Counted from the first letter of the stretch, positions 51,243-61,110 are shown. The stretch: 64,000 bases of DNA from JAWLHU01 sp049324875 (GCA_049324875.1 JBMONC010000046.1:1-64000); one strand, 5' to 3'. The notes: generated from the letters alone by a model not told the origin. Made by a program: numbers and translations.

Positions 51243-53345
51243 TTATCCGGCCAGCTTGGAGAGGTCAGCGGGGGCGGAGAGCAGGCTGCCCAGCGCCTGG
51301 AGCAGGCTGTAGCGGTTGGCCTTCACCCGCTCGTTCTCCACGTTGACCCGCACGTTGTCCAGGAAACCGTCCACCGGGGCCTTCAGCTTGGTGGCGGTCC
51401 GGTAGAAGGACTCGTACTCCCCGGCCTCCAGCGCCCGCTTCATGTCGGGGCGCAGCTCCACGAAGGCGCCGTAGAGCTCCCGCTCGGCCGCCTCCTCGAA
51501 GAGCTCGGGGTCGATGTCCCCGGTCTCCACCGTCGCCTCCGCCGCCTTGCCGGCCAGGTTGGTGATCCGCTTGAAGGCGCCGGTGACGGCGGCAAACTCG
51601 GGCTCCTTGAGCATGGCGGAGAGGGCGTCGGCCCGGCGCATGGCGTCGGCGGCGTCCCGGTAGCCGGCGGCGAGCACGGCCTCGATCACGTCGTAGCGGA
51701 CCTCCCGCTGCTCCAGCAGCACCTTGATCCGGGCCCGGAAGAACTCCATCAGGTCGTTCAGCGCCTTCAGCGCCACCTCGGAGGTCAGACTGTACCGGTC
51801 CAGGGCCAGGGAGCAGAGCTTGGCCAGATCGAGGGAGAGCCGGTTCTCCACGATGGTCTGGACCACGCCCTGGGCCGCCCGGCGGAGGGCGAAGGGGTCC
51901 TGGGAGCCCGAGGGAATCAGGCCGATGGAGAAGTAGCCGGCCAGGGTGTCCAGCTTGTCGGAGAGCGCCACGGCGATGCCGGGGCCGGTCCGGGGCAGGT
52001 CGTCGCCGGCGCCCCGGGGCAGGTAGTGCTCGTAGATCGCCTCGGCCACGGCGGGGTCGCCGCCCTCCCGCAGGAGGTACTGCTTGCCCATGTAGCCCTG
52101 GACCTCGGGGAACTCAAAGACCATCTTGGTGGCCAGATCCGCCTTGCAGAGCCAGGCGGCCTGGGCGGCCTGGGCCTGCTCGGCCTGGCTGAGGCCCAGC
52201 TCCCGGGCGTACTCCCTGGCCAGGCTGACCAGCCGCTCCACCCGCTGGAACTGGGTCCCCAGCTTCTCCTGGAAGACCACGTTCTTCAGCTTGGCGTTAA
52301 AGGACTCCAGGGAGCGCTTCCGGTCCTCCTCCCAGAAGAAGCGGGCGTCGGCGAACCGGGCGGCCAGCACCTTCTCGTTGCCGGCCCGGACGATCTCGAT
52401 GTGGTCCTGCTCGCCGTTGCGCACCCCGATGAAGTAGGGCAGCAGCTCCTCGGAGCCGGGAGCCTTGTAGACGGGGAAATAGCGCTGGTTCTCCTTCATG
52501 GTGGTGACCAGCACCGCCGGCGGCACATCCAGGTACTCGGGGGAGAAGGAGCCGGTGAAGGCGGTGGGCTGCTCCACCAGCCAGGTCAGCTCCTCCAGGA
52601 GGTCTTCGTCCCGCTCCACGTGGCCGCCCACCCGGGCCGCCTCGGCGGTGATCTGCTGCCAGATCACCTGCTTGCGGATCTGCTGGTCGACCATCACGTA
52701 GCCCTTGGAGACCTGGGGGAAGTAGTCGTCGGCATCCTTCACCTTGATCGGCTGGCCGGGGCCCAGCACCCGGTGGCCCAGGGTGGTCTCCACCGTCTCG
52801 ATGCCATCTACATCGAAGGTGACCCGCCGGTCGCCGAGCATGCAGAGGATCCACTTGATCGGCCGGGCGTAGCGGATCGACCGGTCGGCCCAGCGCATCG
52901 ACTTGGGCCAGTCGATGGAGGTGACCAGGGCGGCCAGCAGCGGCGGGAGGACCCGGACCACCGACTCGCCCTTCACCAGCTTCCGGGCGTAGATGTACTC
53001 CCCGCCCTTCTCGTCGGCCCGGATCTCCAGCTCCTCCACCGCCACCCCCTGGCTCTGGGCGAACTTCTGGGCGGGGATGGTCGGCTTCCCCTCGGCGTCG
53101 AAGGCGACCTTCCTGGCGGGGCCCTTGGCCACCATCTCCACATCCCGCTGGATCAGGGCCAGGTCCTTGACGTAGAGCACCAGCCGGCGGGGGGTGCCGA
53201 AGACGTCGACCAGGGCGAAGTCGAGGCGGGCCTCGGTCAGCGCCTTGACGGCGTTCTGCTTCAACTGCTCCAGGGCCGGCCCGCAGAACCGGGCCGGGAT
53301 CTCCTCGGTGCCGATCTCCAGCAGGAGGTTGCGCGTCTCAGCCAT
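51243..53345 (-). CDS. glyS: Glycine-tRNA ligase beta subunit
   Basis: A 700-residue subunit of the alpha2-beta2 bacterial glycyl-tRNA synthetase. It begins with the family signature LLLEIGTEEIPARF (7-20). It carries the HD-like central region and ends with a DALR-type anticodon-binding domain (about 590-690, MKRALEAGEYESFYRTATKLKAPVDGFLDNVRVN). ATG 53345 follows AAGGGGG and lies two bases after the glyQ stop. Confidence 0.97.
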   Translation of the reverse strand: MAETRNLLLEIGTEEIPARFCGPALEQLKQNAVKALTEARLDFALVDVFGTPRRLVLYVKDLALIQRDVEMVAKGPARKVAFDAEGKPTIPAQKFAQSQGVAVEELEIRADEKGGEYIYARKLVKGESVVRVLPPLLAALVTSIDWPKSMRWADRSIRYARPIKWILCMLGDRRVTFDVDGIETVETTLGHRVLGPGQPIKVKDADDYFPQVSKGYVMVDQQIRKQVIWQQITAEAARVGGHVERDEDLLEELTWLVEQPTAFTGSFSPEYLDVPPAVLVTTMKENQRYFPVYKAPGSEELLPYFIGVRNGEQDHIEIVRAGNEKVLAARFADARFFWEEDRKRSLESFNAKLKNVVFQEKLGTQFQRVERLVSLAREYARELGLSQAEQAQAAQAAWLCKADLATKMVFEFPEVQGYMGKQYLLREGGDPAVAEAIYEHYLPRGAGDDLPRTGPGIAVALSDKLDTLAGYFSIGLIPSGSQDPFALRRAAQGVVQTIVENRLSLDLAKLCSLALDRYSLTSEVALKALNDLMEFFRARIKVLLEQREVRYDVIEAVLAAGYRDAADAMRRADALSAMLKEPEFAAVTGAFKRITNLAGKAAEATVETGDIDPELFEEAAERELYGAFVELRPDMKRALEAGEYESFYRTATKLKAPVDGFLDNVRVNVENERVKANRYSLLQALGSLLSAPADLSKLAG

Positions 53346-53347
53346 GG

Positions 53348-54328
<981 letters not shown>

Positions 54329-54398
54329 GGGACAATCCTCCTTCCAACGTGACTCGCTTGGTCTCTGAGGCGGAGGCGTGGGGGGTGTAGGGGGGCAA

Positions 54399-54446
54399 GC
54401 AGCAAACTCCGAGGTACTGCGAGTTTAGCACCGAGGAGTTTGCTGC
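54399..54446 (-). other. Extra 12-bp hairpin between T-box terminator and glyQ
   Basis: gcagcaaactcc (54399-54410) and its exact complement (54435-54446) enclose a 24-base loop. It lies downstream of the antiterminator region, about 70 bases before the glyQ start. Its function is unknown. Confidence 0.7.
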
Positions 54447-54479
54447 GCCGTAGTGGCGCTCTACCTCCCCCCTACTACA

Positions 54480-54718
54480 ATAAAAACTCTCGTCTCCGGC
54501 CATCGCGTAATGGCCAGGGACGAGAGCTTGTGCATACTCCCGCGGTTCCACCCTGATTGGCCCCGCCTCGCAGCGGGCGCCCACCTTGTGTGATGCAGTT
54601 TTCGCTCCCGGGCGCCTTCCCCGCCGCCCACCCCGCCCCGCTTGCACCGAAGTGCGGGGCTCTCTGCTGAGGCAGCCTCTCGGGTACTCCTCCCGATCCT
54701 CGCTATGAGAGCACTCTA
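54480..54718 (-). promoter_or_regulatory. Glycine T-box riboswitch upstream of glyQS
   Basis: On the minus strand AGGGTGGAACCGCGG (54556-54542 region) is the conserved T-box. It is followed by a terminator whose arms contain CTCTCGTC and GACGAGAG and end in TTTTTATTG (about 54536-54478). Stem I lies further upstream (to about 54718). Uncharged tRNA-Gly would stabilise the antiterminator and turn on glyQS. The specifier position was inferred from the operon, not mapped. Confidence 0.93.
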
Positions 54719-54744
54719 GCAAATCCGCCCACCGGTGTCAAGCG

Positions 54745-55281
54745 CTATCGCCACTCGATCGGCTTCCCCTCCAGGTAGACGGTCCGGAGGGCGGCCCGGC
54801 CGGTGCTGTCGACCATCGCCTCGATCGTCATCTCCACGACCTTCCCCTCCAGCTCCCTGCCCTGGCCCTCCGGCACGTAGAACTGCTCGATGCCGTAGCG
54901 CAGGTTGATGTGGCCGGGCCGCCCCTCCCCCGGCAGTTCGGTCCAGAGGATCCGGCCCCGCACGGCCACCTCATCCGGGCCGGTCCCGGGCCGCCGGTCG
55001 GAGACCGCCACAGCCGACCAGAAGGGGTCGCCCCGACGGAGGGTCACCCAGACCCGCTGCCCGCTCTCGTAGGGCCAGCCGGTCATGGGCAGGGTGGTCT
55101 CCAGTCGGGAGATCTCGTAGGTCAGGCGCACGTACTCCCCCCGGAAGGGATCCCAGGGGTCGATGGGGGCGGTCTTCAGCAGCACCGGGCGGCCGGTAAG
55201 CAGGGTGAAGCTGTGCAGGGCGATGATCAGCAGGAGGATCAGGATCTGCAGGGCCACGGCGGCCCAGAATTTACGGCTCAT
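54745..55281 (-). CDS. GDYXXLXY-domain membrane-anchored protein
   Basis: A 178-residue protein with one N-terminal membrane helix (ALQILILLLIIALHSFTLL). The extracytoplasmic domain has the signature RGEYVRLTYEISRL, a variant of GDYxxLxY. The start is ATG 55281 behind GGGAGGTGCGGGGG; it overlaps the end of the DUF2157 gene by 11 bases. This pair is a known conserved neighbourhood; the function is unknown. Confidence 0.88.
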   Translation of the reverse strand: MSRKFWAAVALQILILLLIIALHSFTLLTGRPVLLKTAPIDPWDPFRGEYVRLTYEISRLETTLPMTGWPYESGQRVWVTLRRGDPFWSAVAVSDRRPGTGPDEVAVRGRILWTELPGEGRPGHINLRYGIEQFYVPEGQGRELEGKVVEMTIEAMVDSTGRAALRTVYLEGKPIEWR

Positions 55282-56596
55282 CCCCCGCACCTCCCTTCAG
55301 GTCGCCGACCCAGCGCCGCCGGTTCCGCTCCAGGAACCAGCCACCCGCCAGCAGGAGCACGCCGCCGAAGATGAAGAAGAACGAGCGGTTCATGGCGCTG
55401 AAGAAGAGGTCGAAGTAGCGGGTGATCAGGTGGACGGCGAAGGCGATCAACCCCAGGTTGACCAGCAGCTCCGTCCGCTGCTGGATGCCCACCGCCACCA
55501 GGCCCACCACGCCGCCCAGGAGGAAGAGGTTGAAGAAAACCATCCGGGCCACCTCGGGCAGCCACTCCGCCAGCAGCACCGCCGCGACCGGTGCGAGGGC
55601 TGCGGGCAGCAGGTAGCGCCAGCCCTCCTCCGCCCGGCGGCGGTACAGCCACGCCGCCGCGACCGCCCCGACCAGCAGGATCAGCGTGCCGGCCACGGTG
55701 TAGGGGGTCCCGGCAAAGAGCGAGGGCAGCTCATGCTCCACCGGCGGGGCCCAGCGGGGCACGTTGAAGGTGAGCAGGTAGGCGCCGGCCAGCCCCACAA
55801 AGCCGCCGCTGCCCAGGTAGGTCCTGCGGTCGCCCAGGCGGGCCAGCCCCGCCAGGAAGACCGCCGAGCCATAGAGCAGCGCCAGCCTCCCCACCACCAG
55901 CATGGGGGCGCCGCCGACCCCGTCCAGGTCGGTGCGGCCCACGTTGATCAGGAACCACAGGAGAAGGCTGAGCAGCACCCCCGCCTCGGCCAGGCGGGTC
56001 TCGGTCCGCCGGGCCAGCGGCAGCACCGCCCCCAGCATCACCAGCGGGAAGAGGTAGTTCTGTTGCCCCATCTCGGTCTGCGCCCCCACCGTCCAGACGG
56101 TGAGCAGCGCTGTGGCCAGGTAGAGCACCGGGCGGGAGCCCGTCGCCCAGACCAGCGGCAGGATCCCTCCGCCCCAGGCCAGAAAGCCGGTGGGGAAGTC
56201 GGTGTCCAGGTGGAAGATCTGGGCGATCAGCCAGATGCCCGCTCCGTAGAGCAGGCTGCCCAGGAAGATCAGCCCCTGCCCCAGGCGGGGCGAGTCGCCG
56301 CGCCGGTACTGGAAGTAGAAGCCCGCGGCGTAGCTGCCGAGGGTCGCAGCCAGGATCGCCGCCACCTTCACCCCGGCGGGAATCAGCGGCCAGTTGGCCG
56401 CAAAGTAAAGGATCACGCCCGCTCCCACCAGCAGGCTCCCGAGGATGCTGAAGATCATGACCGTGCGGTCCCGCCCGGCACCGGCATCGGCCGGGTAGAG
56501 CCTCAGGATCGCCCCCCGCTGCTGCTCGCTGATCAGTCCCTGGCGGACCCAGCGCTCCGATTCAGCCCGGAGCTTGTCAGGCCAGTCGCTTGACAC
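55271..56596 (-). CDS. DUF2157 polytopic membrane protein
   Basis: A 441-residue protein. A short cytoplasmic N-terminal part (DUF2157: WVRQGLISEQQRGAILRLYP, about 14-33) is followed by roughly a dozen membrane helices starting TVMIFSILGSLLVGAGVILYF. GTG 56596 follows GGGAGGGGGAATTCCG; upstream residues in the same frame are Gly-rich and unlikely. It is translationally coupled to the GDYXXLXY protein. Function unknown. Confidence 0.88.
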   Translation of the reverse strand: MSSDWPDKLRAESERWVRQGLISEQQRGAILRLYPADAGAGRDRTVMIFSILGSLLVGAGVILYFAANWPLIPAGVKVAAILAATLGSYAAGFYFQYRRGDSPRLGQGLIFLGSLLYGAGIWLIAQIFHLDTDFPTGFLAWGGGILPLVWATGSRPVLYLATALLTVWTVGAQTEMGQQNYLFPLVMLGAVLPLARRTETRLAEAGVLLSLLLWFLINVGRTDLDGVGGAPMLVVGRLALLYGSAVFLAGLARLGDRRTYLGSGGFVGLAGAYLLTFNVPRWAPPVEHELPSLFAGTPYTVAGTLILLVGAVAAAWLYRRRAEEGWRYLLPAALAPVAAVLLAEWLPEVARMVFFNLFLLGGVVGLVAVGIQQRTELLVNLGLIAFAVHLITRYFDLFFSAMNRSFFFIFGGVLLLAGGWFLERNRRRWVGDLKGGAGDEP

Positions 56597-56763
56597 CGGA
56601 ATTCCCCCTCCCTTCCCCTGGCGCAGTTCGCCCTCGCCCCCGCCGCCACCTGCTCGCATTCACGCTATTTGCTCATAGAGCAGCACCGGATCTTTCCGCG
56701 CAGAACCGCTCTCCGTTGGGTATGCTACCCTTCGGATCGATCTGATCAGAGGGAGTGACCAGC

Positions 56764-57027
56764 ATGACCCAGATGACCGCCGCCGAGGTGCTCTTCCTGC
56801 AGGAGCACATGCGGACCGGCATTGCGGGAGTCCGGTTCCTGAACCACTGCGCCAATGAGACCAACGACACCCAGTTCAAGCAGCTCTGCCAGCAGTTCGC
56901 CCAGCAGAAGCAGCGCGACCTGCAGCAGATGCTCCCGCTGCTCCAGAACGCCACGGCGGGAGGCCCTAACGTCACCGGCGGGGCGCAGCAGCAGATCGGC
57001 GGCCAGGTGCCGCGCCAGTTCCAGTAA
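56764..57027 (+). CDS. Small Gln-rich spore coat-like protein (87 aa)
   Basis: A helical, Gln-rich protein: MTQMTAAEVLFLQEHMRTGI, ANETNDTQFKQLCQQFAQQK, and a glycine-rich tail. The pattern recalls the first helices of CotF-type coat proteins and of spore-associated proteins, but is short. ATG 56764 follows AGGGAGTGACC. It is co-transcribed with the CotF-like gene 12 bases further on. Confidence 0.7.
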   Translation: MTQMTAAEVLFLQEHMRTGIAGVRFLNHCANETNDTQFKQLCQQFAQQKQRDLQQMLPLLQNATAGGPNVTGGAQQQIGGQVPRQFQ

Positions 57028-57039
57028 GGGGGAAGCCAG

Positions 57040-57399
57040 ATGAGCATCAACCAGCAGCCGAACAAGATCTCCGACTTCGACCTGATGACCGAGCTGGATG
57101 TCTGCTGCAAGCACGAGGCGGCGCAGCTGACCAGCGCGATCCTGGAGTCCAGCAACCAGCAGATCCGGCAGCAGCTGACCCAGGCGCTGCAGCAGACCCT
57201 CCAGCAGCAGCAGCAGCTGGCCCAACTGATGATGCAGAAGGGCTACTACCGGCCGCTCCCCTCCAGCCAGCAGATGATCCAGACGGCCCGGGAGCAGATG
57301 GAGATGGCCAACGCCCAGGTGGGCGGCCCCTTCCCGCCGGGCATAACCCAGGGGGCGCAGGCGAACATCACCGGCGCCATCTCCCCGCAGATTCGGTAA
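57040..57399 (+). CDS. CotF-like spore coat protein
   Basis: A 119-residue protein. The helix pattern DFDLMTELDVCCKHEAAQLTSAIL then RQQLTQALQQTLQQQQQLAQLMMQKGYYRPL fits the CotF family (ferritin-like helices and a KGYY/KGWY motif). ATG 57040 follows AAGGGGGAAG. It would be a coat component made during sporulation. This supports an endospore-forming host. Confidence 0.8.
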   Translation: MSINQQPNKISDFDLMTELDVCCKHEAAQLTSAILESSNQQIRQQLTQALQQTLQQQQQLAQLMMQKGYYRPLPSSQQMIQTAREQMEMANAQVGGPFPPGITQGAQANITGAISPQIR

Positions 57400-57410
57400 G
57401 CGCACAGGAA

Positions 57411-57442
57411 GAACCCCCGCCCGGGCTCCCGGGTGGGGGTTC
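57411..57442. terminator. Shared terminator between CotF-like and 98-aa genes
   Basis: gaacccccgcccggg and ccgggtgggggttc with one mismatch and a short loop, between two convergent genes. A modest T-rich tail (ttctt) lies on the minus side. Confidence 0.65.
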
Positions 57443-57444
57443 CG

Positions 57445-57741
57445 CTATGCGCGCTGCTCCAGGTAGCGCACCACCCGCTGAAGCAGGTGGATATGCTGCT
57501 GCCGCCCGAACTGCCAGCCCCGGTCGTAGGCGGCCACCTTCCGCTGCAGGCGGGTTCCGGGGATCGGCTCGTAAAGCACCAGGCGGGCGATCCGCCCCTC
57601 CCCCTTGTACAGGGTGGACGGGTGGAGCCCATAGCTGACCGGCCCCCGCGCCAGGCGGGCCTCCCAGCGGTACGATCCGCACTCCCCGCGCACCAGGCCA
57701 TCCCGCGCACCCAGCTCCACCAAACGAACGCTCCCCGACAT
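57445..57741 (-). CDS. Hypothetical protein (98 aa)
   Basis: A basic protein with no signal peptide: SVRLVELGARDGLVRGECGS, then a beta-type stretch GRIARLVLYEPIPGTRLQRK and a C-terminal helix HIHLLQRVVRYLEQRA. ATG 57741 lies behind GGGAGGGATTCTGTC. It sits between recO and the CotF-like pair. No family recognised; coding seems likely from its ribosome site and composition. Confidence 0.6.
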   Translation of the reverse strand: MSGSVRLVELGARDGLVRGECGSYRWEARLARGPVSYGLHPSTLYKGEGRIARLVLYEPIPGTRLQRKVAAYDRGWQFGRQQHIHLLQRVVRYLEQRA

Positions 57742-57786
57742 GACAGAATCCCTCCTGGGAGGGATTCTCGACAACCACGGTCCGCT

Positions 57787-58545
57787 CTATACCGAGCGGA
57801 GCGTATCCAGGAACTCCTTCGATTTCAGCCGCTTCTCGGTCCGCATCAGGATGTAGGCGCTCAGCACCCGGTCCAGCTCGGCGGCCGTCTCCCCGGCCAG
57901 CCGGACCACATGCGCCCGGCGGATGTCGCCGTCCAGCAGGTGCTTCATCGTCTCCAGCGAGCCGCGGGAGATCCGGAGCACCGCCTCCCCCTCGCTGGCA
58001 CAGGTGGGGCAGAGCACCCCGCCGAGCCCCGGCGCGAAGCGGACGGCGCCGCCGGCCGCCACCTCCCGGGTGCCGCAGCTGACGCAGGCCTCCAGGCTGG
58101 GGCGGAAGCCGAGCATGGAGAGGAGCTTCAGCTCGTAGGCCCGCAGGATCGGTTCGGGCGCCATCTCCGGCTCGTTGAAGAGGTGCAGGCTGGTGAGGAG
58201 CAGCAGAAAGGGCGGTTCGTGCTTCTGCCGGTCGGCCACCAGGGCGTCGATCACCTCGCAGGCGTAGGTGGCATAAGCCATGCGGACCAGGTCCTCCCGC
58301 AGGTGGCGGAAGGACTCCACGATCTCCACCTGGCTCAGCGTATCCATGTTCCGGCCATGGAAGAGCTGGGCCCGGACGTGGGTGAAGAGCTGCATCGCCG
58401 CGGCGAAGCGGTTCCGGGGCCGGCGTGCGCCCTTGGCCACCGCCTGGATCTTCCCTTCCTCTCGGGTCAGGATCACCGCAACCTTGTCCGCCTCATCGAA
58501 GTCGCGCACCCGAATCACAATTCCATCGGCATTGTAGAGCGCCAC
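57787..58545 (-). CDS. recO: DNA repair protein RecO
   Basis: Loads RecA with RecFR and anneals single strands. The 252-residue protein starts with an OB fold (ADGIVIRVRDFDEADKVAVILT, KIQAVAKGARRPRNRF). The helical C-terminal part has the zinc ligands CVSCG and CPTC (about 148-181). The start is GTG 58545, behind GGAGGTGCAGCC. It is the upstream end of the conserved recO-glyQ-glyS order, here separated from glyQ by about 3.4 kb. Confidence 0.95.
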   Translation of the reverse strand: MALYNADGIVIRVRDFDEADKVAVILTREEGKIQAVAKGARRPRNRFAAAMQLFTHVRAQLFHGRNMDTLSQVEIVESFRHLREDLVRMAYATYACEVIDALVADRQKHEPPFLLLLTSLHLFNEPEMAPEPILRAYELKLLSMLGFRPSLEACVSCGTREVAAGGAVRFAPGLGGVLCPTCASEGEAVLRISRGSLETMKHLLDGDIRRAHVVRLAGETAAELDRVLSAYILMRTEKRLKSKEFLDTLRSV

Positions 58546-58661
58546 GGCTGCACCTCCGGCATCACTTCCTCCATCATACCACGGCCCGGCCCGGCTGCGG
58601 ACCCATCCCACACGGACGGTGTGAGTTCCGTCACTTCGCCAACGACGGCTGCCGTGGATAC

Positions 58662-58676
58662 TGAGAATGAATCTCA
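58662..58676. promoter_or_regulatory. Possible Fur/PerR-type box
   Basis: TGAGAATGAATCTCA: perfect TGAGA/TCTCA ends, 11 of 14 matches to the 7-1-7 consensus TGATAATNATTATCA. It lies 21 bases upstream of the membrane protein start. Could be chance. Confidence 0.35.
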
Positions 58677-58696
58677 CACCACGGAGGCGCATTGCC

Positions 58697-59770
58697 ATGA
58701 GAGAATCCCCATCGCCCGGCCGGTTTCCGCTGCTGGGTTTCGCCATCTTCACGCTCCTGGCGGCCCTGTGGGCCGGCCTGCTCCGGATGGGCTGGAGCCT
58801 GCCGCCCCTCACCCCCACCCTTTCCGGCGGGCACGGTCCGCTGATGGTCTCGGGCTTCCTCGGTACTCTGATCGGCCTGGAGCGGGCTGTCGCCCTCAAC
58901 CGGCGCTGGATGTATCTGGCCCCTGCCCTGACCGCCCTGGGCGCGATCACCATCATCGCCGGCCTGCCCGCCTGGGTTGGGGCGCTGACCATCACCCTGG
59001 GCTCGGCCCTGCTGGTCCTGCTCTTCGCCCAACTGGTCCGGCTCCAGCCCGCCCTCTTCACCTACGTGCTGGCCCTGGGGGCGGTGGTCTGGCTGGGCGG
59101 CAACCTCCTCTGGCTTTTCGGGCTGCCCATCTCCACCCTGGCGCCCTGGTGGGCGGGCTTCCTGATCCTGACCATCGCGGGGGAGCGGTTGGAGCTCTCC
59201 CGGCTGCTGCGCATCTCCCGTCGCGGGGTGGCGGCCTTCGCCGTCGCCGTCGGCCTCTTCCTGGCCGGCCTGCTGCTGGTGCCCTTCGCCTACGGCCCTG
59301 GCTGGCGGGTGACCGGGGCGGGCATGGTGGCGGTGGCTGTCTGGCTGCTGACCCACGATGTGGCGTGGCGCACCATCCGGCAGGCGGGGCTGACCCGATT
59401 CATCGCCACCTGCATGCTCTCGGGGTACCTCTGGCTCCTGGCGGCCGGCGGGCTGGCCATGGGCTACGGCTTCCTCTTCGGGGGGCCTTACGACGCCGTG
59501 CTCCACGCCATCTTCCTCGGCTTCGTCTTCAGCATGATCTTCGGCCATGCCCCGGTCATCTTCCCGGCCGTGCTGGGCGTGACCATGCGGTTCACCCCCC
59601 GCTTCTACGCCCACCTGCTCCTGCTCCACCTCTCCCTCCTGCTTCGGGTAGGCAGTGGCCTGACCGAAACACTCCTCCTCCGGCAGTGGTCGGCGCTGCT
59701 CAACGTGATCGCCCTGCTGCTCTTCCTGGCCCAGACCGTCACCTCGATCCAGCGCAAAGGGGCTGGGTAG
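58697..59770 (+). CDS. Polytopic membrane protein, distantly NnrS-like
   Basis: A 357-residue protein with about 12 membrane helices. Conserved-looking histidines lie in GGHGPLMVSGFLGTLIGLER (helix 2), LTHDVAW, HAIFLGFVFSMIFGHAPVIFPAVL and YAHLLLLHLSLLLR. The histidine-rich helices recall NnrS and haem-copper oxidase-type proteins, so haem, copper or NO-related function is possible. ATG 58697 lies behind GGAGGCGCATTGCC; an in-frame ATG 58667 has a weak site. The assignment is tentative. Confidence 0.65.
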   Translation: MRESPSPGRFPLLGFAIFTLLAALWAGLLRMGWSLPPLTPTLSGGHGPLMVSGFLGTLIGLERAVALNRRWMYLAPALTALGAITIIAGLPAWVGALTITLGSALLVLLFAQLVRLQPALFTYVLALGAVVWLGGNLLWLFGLPISTLAPWWAGFLILTIAGERLELSRLLRISRRGVAAFAVAVGLFLAGLLLVPFAYGPGWRVTGAGMVAVAVWLLTHDVAWRTIRQAGLTRFIATCMLSGYLWLLAAGGLAMGYGFLFGGPYDAVLHAIFLGFVFSMIFGHAPVIFPAVLGVTMRFTPRFYAHLLLLHLSLLLRVGSGLTETLLLRQWSALLNVIALLLFLAQTVTSIQRKGAG

Positions 59771-59853
59771 GCGCAACAGTACAGAAAAATACGCCATATG
59801 CAGGAATCAATGGCCTGCGCGCGCCAATGCCTGTAAATCCGCTGTCTCCGCCC

Positions 59854-59878
59854 GGGAGCGCCATTGCGCTCCCTTTTT
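59854..59878 (+). terminator. Rho-independent terminator after the membrane protein
   Basis: Perfect 8-bp stem gggagcgc/gcgctccc (59854-59861, 59866-59873), loop catt, then ttttt. Confidence 0.92.
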
Positions 59879-59884
59879 CCTTCG

Positions 59885-59893
59885 TGTTATAAA
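59885..59893 (+). promoter_or_regulatory. Extended -10 promoter for the diguanylate cyclase
   Basis: TGTTATAAA (TG-N-TATAAA) at 59885-59893; TTGCGC lies 18 bases before TATAAA, overlapping the preceding terminator arm. Confidence 0.45.
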
Positions 59894-59937
59894 GAACTAG
59901 ACTGGTAAAATAATGACCATATACAAGATGCCATCCC

Positions 59938-61029
59938 ATGGAGGCCCGCGCCAAGGGGGTGACGCCGCTGGACCGAGATGACCGTTTCGACGGCTTGAAG
60001 CGCCGCTTCTTCCTGGTCATGCTGCCGATCATCTCGATGGGCGGCTTCGCCGACTGGTTGATGGACCAGACGGCCGGCAGCCCATCCAGACCGGCCTCCC
60101 TCCCGGCGATTCTCATCCCCCTCGCCCTGGCGCTGCTGCTCTGGCGCAAGCGCCGGAGCCTCCGCTTCGTTGAGGCAGCCACCTTCACCTGGGCCCTGGC
60201 AACCCTGCTCAGCCTCTTCTACGGGGTTCTCTTCCTCTACAAGACCGATCTGGCGGAGCGTTTCACCTCCATCAGCCCGTGGTTCTCGGTCTGCCTGATT
60301 GCGGTCTTCCTGGTCTTCGGGCCGCGGCGGGCCACCTGGATCTCGGTCGGTCTTTACCTGTTGGTCCTGGGCCTGGGCCTGACGTACTTTGTGAAGGTCC
60401 GAACCTCGGGCGCCGATCCGGTCCTGATCCGGCCGCTGATCCACCTCTACCTGGCCAACGCGGCCTTCATCACCTTTCTGACCTACTATGGCCGGGTGCG
60501 GGAGCAGTTTGAGCGGACCCACTCCCTGGCCCGCTCCATGGCCGACCTGGCGCACAGCGACCCGCTCCTGGGCATCGCCAACCGGCGCCACATGTACACG
60601 ATCATCCGCCAGGAGATCTCCCTGGCGGAAGATGGTGCGGGGAAGCCCTCCATCCTGATCATGTTCGACCTGGATCGCTTCAAGGAAGTGAACGATACCT
60701 ACGGCCATGACACCGGTGATGAGGTGCTGAAGACGGTGGCCGCGGTGGTCACGCAGACCCTGCGGGGCTCGGACCGCTTCGGCCGGTGGGGCGGGGATGA
60801 GTTCGTGGTCCTCGCCCGGGTGGCCGACATCAGCCAGGCCAACATGCTGGCCCAGCGGCTGAGGGATGCGGTCCACCAGCGGCTGGCGGAGCGGCTGTGG
60901 CGGGTCACCATCAGCCTGGGGGTGGCCCCCTACCACCGGGGCGACACGGTGGAGAGCTGGGTGAAACGGGCGGATCAGGCGCTCTACCGGGCCAAGGAGG
61001 CGGGCAAGAACCGGGTCGTCGTCGGTTGA
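59938..61029 (+). CDS. Membrane-bound diguanylate cyclase (GGDEF)
   Basis: Synthesises cyclic di-GMP from two GTP. The 363-residue protein has about six N-terminal membrane helices (24-175) with no recognised sensor domain, a short coiled linker, and a GGDEF domain (about 195-363). The active site is GGDEF at 285-289 and the inhibitory I-site RGSD lies at 276-279, so the enzyme should be active and feedback-inhibited. ATG 59938 has no good Shine-Dalgarno, unlike nearly all other genes here, so the start is uncertain. Cyclic di-GMP often controls biofilm matrix; matrix genes lie 1.4 kb away. Confidence 0.92.
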   Translation: MEARAKGVTPLDRDDRFDGLKRRFFLVMLPIISMGGFADWLMDQTAGSPSRPASLPAILIPLALALLLWRKRRSLRFVEAATFTWALATLLSLFYGVLFLYKTDLAERFTSISPWFSVCLIAVFLVFGPRRATWISVGLYLLVLGLGLTYFVKVRTSGADPVLIRPLIHLYLANAAFITFLTYYGRVREQFERTHSLARSMADLAHSDPLLGIANRRHMYTIIRQEISLAEDGAGKPSILIMFDLDRFKEVNDTYGHDTGDEVLKTVAAVVTQTLRGSDRFGRWGGDEFVVLARVADISQANMLAQRLRDAVHQRLAERLWRVTISLGVAPYHRGDTVESWVKRADQALYRAKEAGKNRVVVG

Positions 61030-61060
61030 TGCAGAGGGGACCGGGTGCGGTCCCCCGAAG

Positions 61061-61104
61061 AGAGAAAAGAGGCGGCCTCGGCCCCCCTGAGAGGGCCGAG
61101 GCCG
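61061..61104 (-). terminator. Terminator after deoC
   Basis: Perfect 12-bp stem cggcctcggccc/gggccgaggccg (61073-61084, 61093-61104), then cctcttttctctc on the minus strand. Confidence 0.85.
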
Positions 61105-61110
61105 TAGCTG

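Noticed and set aside
54745..55281. A gene starting at 55290 for the GDYXXLXY protein
   Set aside because: The start at 55290 lies inside the ribosome site; ATG 55281 is correctly spaced.
57787..59061. Long N-terminal extension of RecO (frame open to 59061)
   Set aside because: The upstream part overlaps the divergent membrane protein gene and reads as Arg/Pro-rich shadow. GTG 58545 has a good ribosome site and gives the normal RecO length.
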